This document shows, piece after piece, positions 55,223 through 64,000 of a DNA stretch of 64,000 nucleotides. How positions within the stretch are numbered: position 1 is the stretch's first letter; each line of letters begins with the position of its first letter. A model generated the notes under the pieces. It was not told the DNA's origin. It did no database searches and was given only the letters and a program-made list of their open reading frames with translations. A program made the position numbers and the translations under genes. Source of the DNA: Enterobacter sp. Bisph1 (GTDB lineage Bacteria > Pseudomonadota > Gammaproteobacteria > Enterobacterales > Enterobacteriaceae); NCBI RefSeq assembly GCF_000814905.1, contig NZ_JXAG01000052.1, positions 62,001 through 126,000 on the forward strand, in the 5' to 3' direction.

Positions 55223-56122
55223 ATGTTAGACAACACGCGTTTGCGCATAGCTATGCAGAAATCCGGCCGCCTGAGCGATGATTCACGCGAATTACTGGCC
55301 CGCTGCGGGATTAAAATCAACCTGCACACCCAGCGCCTGATCGCCCTGGCGGAAAATATGCCGATTGATATTCTGCGCGTACGCGACGATGACATTCCGG
55401 GCCTGGTGATGGACGGCGTGGTCGATTTAGGCATTATCGGCGAAAACGTGCTGGAAGAAGAGTTACTGAACCGCCGCGCACAGGGCGAAGATCCGCGTTA
55501 TTTCACCCTGCGCCGTCTCGACTTCGGCGGCTGCCGCTTGTCGTTGGCAACGCCCGTTGACGAGAGCTGGAGCGGGCCGCAAGCGCTGGACGGTAAACGT
55601 ATCGCCACCTCTTACCCGCACCTGCTCAAACGCTATCTTGATCAAAAAGGTGTCTCTTTTCGATCCTGTCTGCTGAATGGTTCTGTTGAAGTTGCCCCAC
55701 GGGCAGGTCTGGCAGATGCGATTTGCGATCTGGTTTCTACCGGCGCGACGCTGGAAGCCAATGGCCTGCGTGAAGTGGAAGTGATTTATCGCTCGAAAGC
55801 ATGCCTAATCCAGCGCGACGGCGAAATGACGGATGCTAAACAGCAGCTGATTGACAAACTGCTGATCCGTATTCAGGGCGTCATTCAGGCGCGCGAATCG
55901 AAATACATCATGATGCACGCGCCAACTGAGCGTCTGGAAGAGGTGATTGCGCTGCTGCCGGGGGCTGAACGGCCAACTATTCTGCCACTGGCTGGCGATC
56001 AGCAGCGCGTGGCGATGCACATGGTCAGCAGCGAAACCCTGTTCTGGGAGACGATGGAAAAACTGAAAGCGCTGGGTGCAAGCTCAATTCTGGTGCTGCC
56101 GATTGAGAAGATGATGGAGTAA
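55223..56122 (+). CDS. hisG: ATP phosphoribosyltransferase HisG
   Basis: 299 residues, hexameric long form. First step of histidine synthesis (ATP + PRPP), feedback-inhibited by His. [16 protein letters not shown] start, [10 protein letters not shown], catalytic [12 protein letters not shown] (PRPP loop), C-terminal ACT-like regulatory domain about 225-299. Confidence 0.98.
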   Translation: MLDNTRLRIAMQKSGRLSDDSRELLARCGIKINLHTQRLIALAENMPIDILRVRDDDIPGLVMDGVVDLGIIGENVLEEELLNRRAQGEDPRYFTLRRLDFGGCRLSLATPVDESWSGPQALDGKRIATSYPHLLKRYLDQKGVSFRSCLLNGSVEVAPRAGLADAICDLVSTGATLEANGLREVEVIYRSKACLIQRDGEMTDAKQQLIDKLLIRIQGVIQARESKYIMMHAPTERLEEVIALLPGAERPTILPLAGDQQRVAMHMVSSETLFWETMEKLKALGASSILVLPIEKMME

Positions 56123-56126
56123 GGCG

Positions 56127-61631
<5,505 letters not shown>

Positions 61632-61638
<7 letters not shown>

Positions 61639-62243
61639 CAGAGCAACAACTGGCCCAACTGGACTGGGAAAAAACCGACGGACTGCTGCCCGCCGTGGTA
61701 CAACATGCGGTTTCCGGCGAAGTGCTGATGCTGGGTTATATGAATCAGCAGGCGCTGGCAAAGACGCTGGAAAGCGGCAAAGTGACCTTTTTCTCGCGCA
61801 CCAAAGGACGCTTGTGGACCAAAGGCGAAACCTCCGGACACTTTCTCAACGTGGTCAATATCGCGCCGGACTGCGATAACGATACGCTGCTGGTGCTGGT
61901 CAACCCAATCGGTCCAACCTGCCATAAAGGCACATCCAGCTGCTTTGGCGAAAATAGTCACCAGTGGCTGTTTCTTTATCAATTAGAAGAGCTACTTGCC
62001 GCGCGGAAAACCGCCGATCCGGAAAGTTCGTATACCGCCCGGCTGTATGCCAGCGGCACCAAGCGCATTGCGCAAAAAGTCGGTGAAGAAGGCGTCGAAA
62101 CCGCACTGGCGGCAACGGTAAACGATCGGGAAGAGCTAACCAATGAAGCCTCGGATCTTGTCTACCATCTACTGGTCCTGCTGCAGGATCAGCAGCTGGA
62201 TTTAACGACGGTGATAGAGAATTTGCGCAAGCGTCATCAATAG
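61632..62243 (+). CDS. hisI: Bifunctional PR-AMP cyclohydrolase / PR-ATP pyrophosphatase HisI (HisIE)
   Basis: 203 residues. Cyclohydrolase domain about 1-115 ([37 protein letters not shown] zinc ligands) and pyrophosphatase domain about 120-203 ([33 protein letters not shown]). Overlaps hisF by 7 bp. Last gene of the operon. Confidence 0.98.
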
Positions 62244-62252
62244 TTTGCTGAC

Positions 62253-62285
62253 AAAAAGGCCCATATGGAAATATGGGCCTTTTTA
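62253..62285. terminator. Bidirectional terminator of his operon and wzz
   Basis: AAAAAGGCCCATAT-GGAA-ATATGGGCCTTTTT, symmetric with A and T runs, between the convergent hisI and wzz genes. Confidence 0.92.
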
Positions 62286-62323
62286 GCATTCGCGTTTGTA
62301 TCGCCTAACCTGCCGGTATTAGG

Positions 62324-63328
62324 TCATTGTTCAGCGGCGATTCGCTCACGTGATTGATAAATTTTGACGGTATTACGCACCAGTACGAAACCTGAGCCAA
62401 CAATCAGCCCCAGCAACACAGCTAGTACCAGCGTCAGCGCTATCTTAGGGCTGTCACGGCGAATCGGTAACGAGGGTTTCATAACATAACGGTAGCCATG
62501 GAAGCTTTCTGCGCCAACGTTAATAGACTGAATATTCAATAAATTCTCCCGAATTTCGTAGTAATCATCGGGCAAAATGAGGGGCCGGGATGACTCATTT
62601 TTAATCATCGATTCCAGCGCTGAGCTGCCGAGCAAGAATAACGTATCCTGCGACACGTTTTGCTGGACCTGGTTAACCTGCGGAGACTGCACTTGCGCCT
62701 CTTTGGCGACGGATAGTGCCTGAGCAATCTGTTTAATACGCAGGTCTTTCTTCTCCTGCGCCACTTTTTCCTGCGCTTTCAGAGCTTCTTGCAAACCCGT
62801 TGAACGGGATTTAATTGTAGCATTTAAATCAACGATCAATTCCTTAGCAATCTGCTGATCCACCTGCTCAATAAATTGCGCCAGCTTCCGCTGAGCATCT
62901 TTGGCTGAGGGGCCCTGGTAGGTCAACTTAAGCGGTAGCGGTTGTCCCGGCACCGCCGGATCAATTGTCAGTTTCTCCGGGACATCCTGGTTATTTAGGG
63001 TTTCTGCTAAGGCTGAAAAGGCGGAATTAAAACGTGTGATCAGCCGCTGCTGAATATCGGTCATATCGTATTTTCGGTCATTGCTCAGGACATCCATGGC
63101 GTTCGCGTAGCGGGCAATCTGCCCGTCATCAGGCAAACTGACAATAGAAACGGAGGTCCATTTTTCCTTCGCCAGGGTCAAATACGCACCTGCAATAACA
63201 AGGCTTGATAAAACAAACAATGCGATAATCCACTTCCCTCGCCAGAGCTGCAGAGAAAGTTCAATCAAATCAATCTGTTCTTCTTCATCGTCAATTCTGG
63301 ACGGGTGATTATTTCTTTCGTATGTCAT
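62324..63328 (-). CDS. wzz: Polysaccharide chain-length determinant Wzz
   Basis: 334 residues. Sets O-antigen (or related) chain length. Two membrane helices flank a periplasmic coiled domain: about 33-52 (IIALFVLSSLVIAGAYLTLA) and about 298-318 (ALTLVLAVLLGLIVGSGFVLV) with Pro-rich PSLPIRRDSPK just before the second. Convergent with hisI, at the same place as wzzB in E. coli. Confidence 0.93.
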   Translation of the reverse strand: MTYERNNHPSRIDDEEEQIDLIELSLQLWRGKWIIALFVLSSLVIAGAYLTLAKEKWTSVSIVSLPDDGQIARYANAMDVLSNDRKYDMTDIQQRLITRFNSAFSALAETLNNQDVPEKLTIDPAVPGQPLPLKLTYQGPSAKDAQRKLAQFIEQVDQQIAKELIVDLNATIKSRSTGLQEALKAQEKVAQEKKDLRIKQIAQALSVAKEAQVQSPQVNQVQQNVSQDTLFLLGSSALESMIKNESSRPLILPDDYYEIRENLLNIQSINVGAESFHGYRYVMKPSLPIRRDSPKIALTLVLAVLLGLIVGSGFVLVRNTVKIYQSRERIAAEQ

Positions 63329-63529
63329 AGCAACCCTAAGTAAGAAGTGCTTGAGAGTATTTGTATAAAGCGCGAGTTTATCTTTCTATGCATTTTTTTC
63401 TATAGGATTTCCTATAAATCCGTTTTTTCGGACTTTTTTCGCCGTGTTCAGCTTTGCATAATTCATGGCGATTAACCGGGCAGCATCATACAATATGCGA
63501 ATTGTATGAGTTGTCAGTAAGGATAAGAG

Positions 63530-64000
63530 ATGAAATTTCTGGTTACCGGCGCGGCCGGCTTTATTGGCTTTCACGTTAGTGAACGTCTTCTACAGGCAGG
63601 CTACGAGGTGGTAGGGATTGATAATCTCAATGATTATTACGATGTCAGTCTGAAACAGGCGCGCCTGGATTTACTGTCTGGTCCCGCATTTCAATTTCAC
63701 AAAATCGATCTTGCCGACACGGTGGCAATGAGCCAGCTGTTTGCCAGGGAGAAATTTAACCGCGTCATTCATCTCGCCGCGCAAGCAGGCGTGCGCTACT
63801 CGCTGGAGAACCCACACGTTTACGCTGAGTCCAACCTGATAGGCCATCTCAACGTGCTGGAAGGCTGCCGCCATAATAAGGTTCAGCACCTGGTGTATGC
63901 CTCATCGAGTTCCGTGTACGGTTTGAATCGCAAGATGCCTTTTTCCACCGATGACTCTGTCGATCATCCGGTCTCTCTGTATGCGGCGACCAAAAAAGCC
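63530..64000 (+). CDS. uge: UDP-glucuronate 4-epimerase (Uge-like), 5' part
   Basis: 157 codons visible; the gene runs out of the window. Extended short-chain dehydrogenase: [21 protein letters not shown] (NAD site, GxxGxxG), [34 protein letters not shown], and the YxxxK start (YAATKK). Its sequence agrees with UDP-GlcA 4-epimerases of the Klebsiella Uge type, needed for LPS core or capsule galacturonic acid. AAGGATAAG precedes the ATG. Divergent from wzz. Confidence 0.88.
   Translation, partial: MKFLVTGAAGFIGFHVSERLLQAGYEVVGIDNLNDYYDVSLKQARLDLLSGPAFQFHKIDLADTVAMSQLFAREKFNRVIHLAAQAGVRYSLENPHVYAESNLIGHLNVLEGCRHNKVQHLVYASSSSVYGLNRKMPFSTDDSVDHPVSLYAATKKA

Overview
The window is a chromosomal segment of an Enterobacteriaceae bacterium from the Klebsiella / Enterobacter / Kosakonia / Citrobacter neighbourhood. 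The evidence is gene content and order: shiA, cbl and nac beside tRNA-Asn; amn and yeeO between further tRNA-Asn copies; erfK-cobTSU joined to a complete anaerobic corrin-ring (cbi) operon; yeeX-yeeA-sbmC-dacD-sbcB-plaP-yeeZ; and the his operon followed by wzz and a uge-type epimerase. The species cannot be fixed from sequence reading alone.

Layout. 1-4.5 kb: a chemoreceptor gene cut by the window edge, with a readable sigma-28 promoter, an MBL-fold hydrolase, a GNAT acetyltransferase and shiA. 4.5-6.9 kb: the LysR genes cbl and nac, with a clear sigma-54 promoter and NtrC site in front of nac, then tRNA-Asn. 6.9-12.8 kb: an accessory island next to that tRNA. It holds a decayed IS3-family transposase, a PAAR protein whose C-terminus is a colicin E3-type 16S rRNA nuclease, its E3-type immunity gene, and two displaced toxin-tip remnants, each followed by an 84-residue putative immunity gene. 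12.8-21 kb: YbgA-like, MerR and Blc, YjfB-like, TetR with acrylyl-CoA reductase, amn, aminopeptidase P. 21-23 kb: yeeO between two inverted tRNA-Asn genes. 23-28 kb: a MazF/ChpB-type toxin-antitoxin pair, a truncated GGCT-family gene, small conserved genes, a flavin-dependent monooxygenase and erfK. 28-31 kb: a gabT-like remnant, a second EF-G gene and an ArsR regulator.

31.1-45.5 kb is a single minus-strand cobalamin operon (cbiABCDETFGHJKLP-cobUST) led by a cobalamin riboswitch, with pduX divergent. Most neighbouring genes overlap by a few bases, so they are probably translationally coupled. The cobalt transporter genes cbiMNQO, which sit between cbiL and cbiP in Salmonella, are absent; only about 90 bp lie there. 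46.6-54.9 kb is the conserved yeeX-to-yeeZ block, with a LexA box at sbmC. 55.0-62.3 kb is hisLGDCBHAFI with leader peptide and attenuator. The end carries wzz (convergent with hisI) and the start of a UDP-sugar epimerase gene, the entry to the surface-polysaccharide region.

The main accessory feature is the toxin-tip array. The intact toxin and the 219-residue displaced tip both keep the D, H, E and R positions of the colicin E3 active site at identical spacing, yet the immunity genes that follow them belong to two unrelated families.
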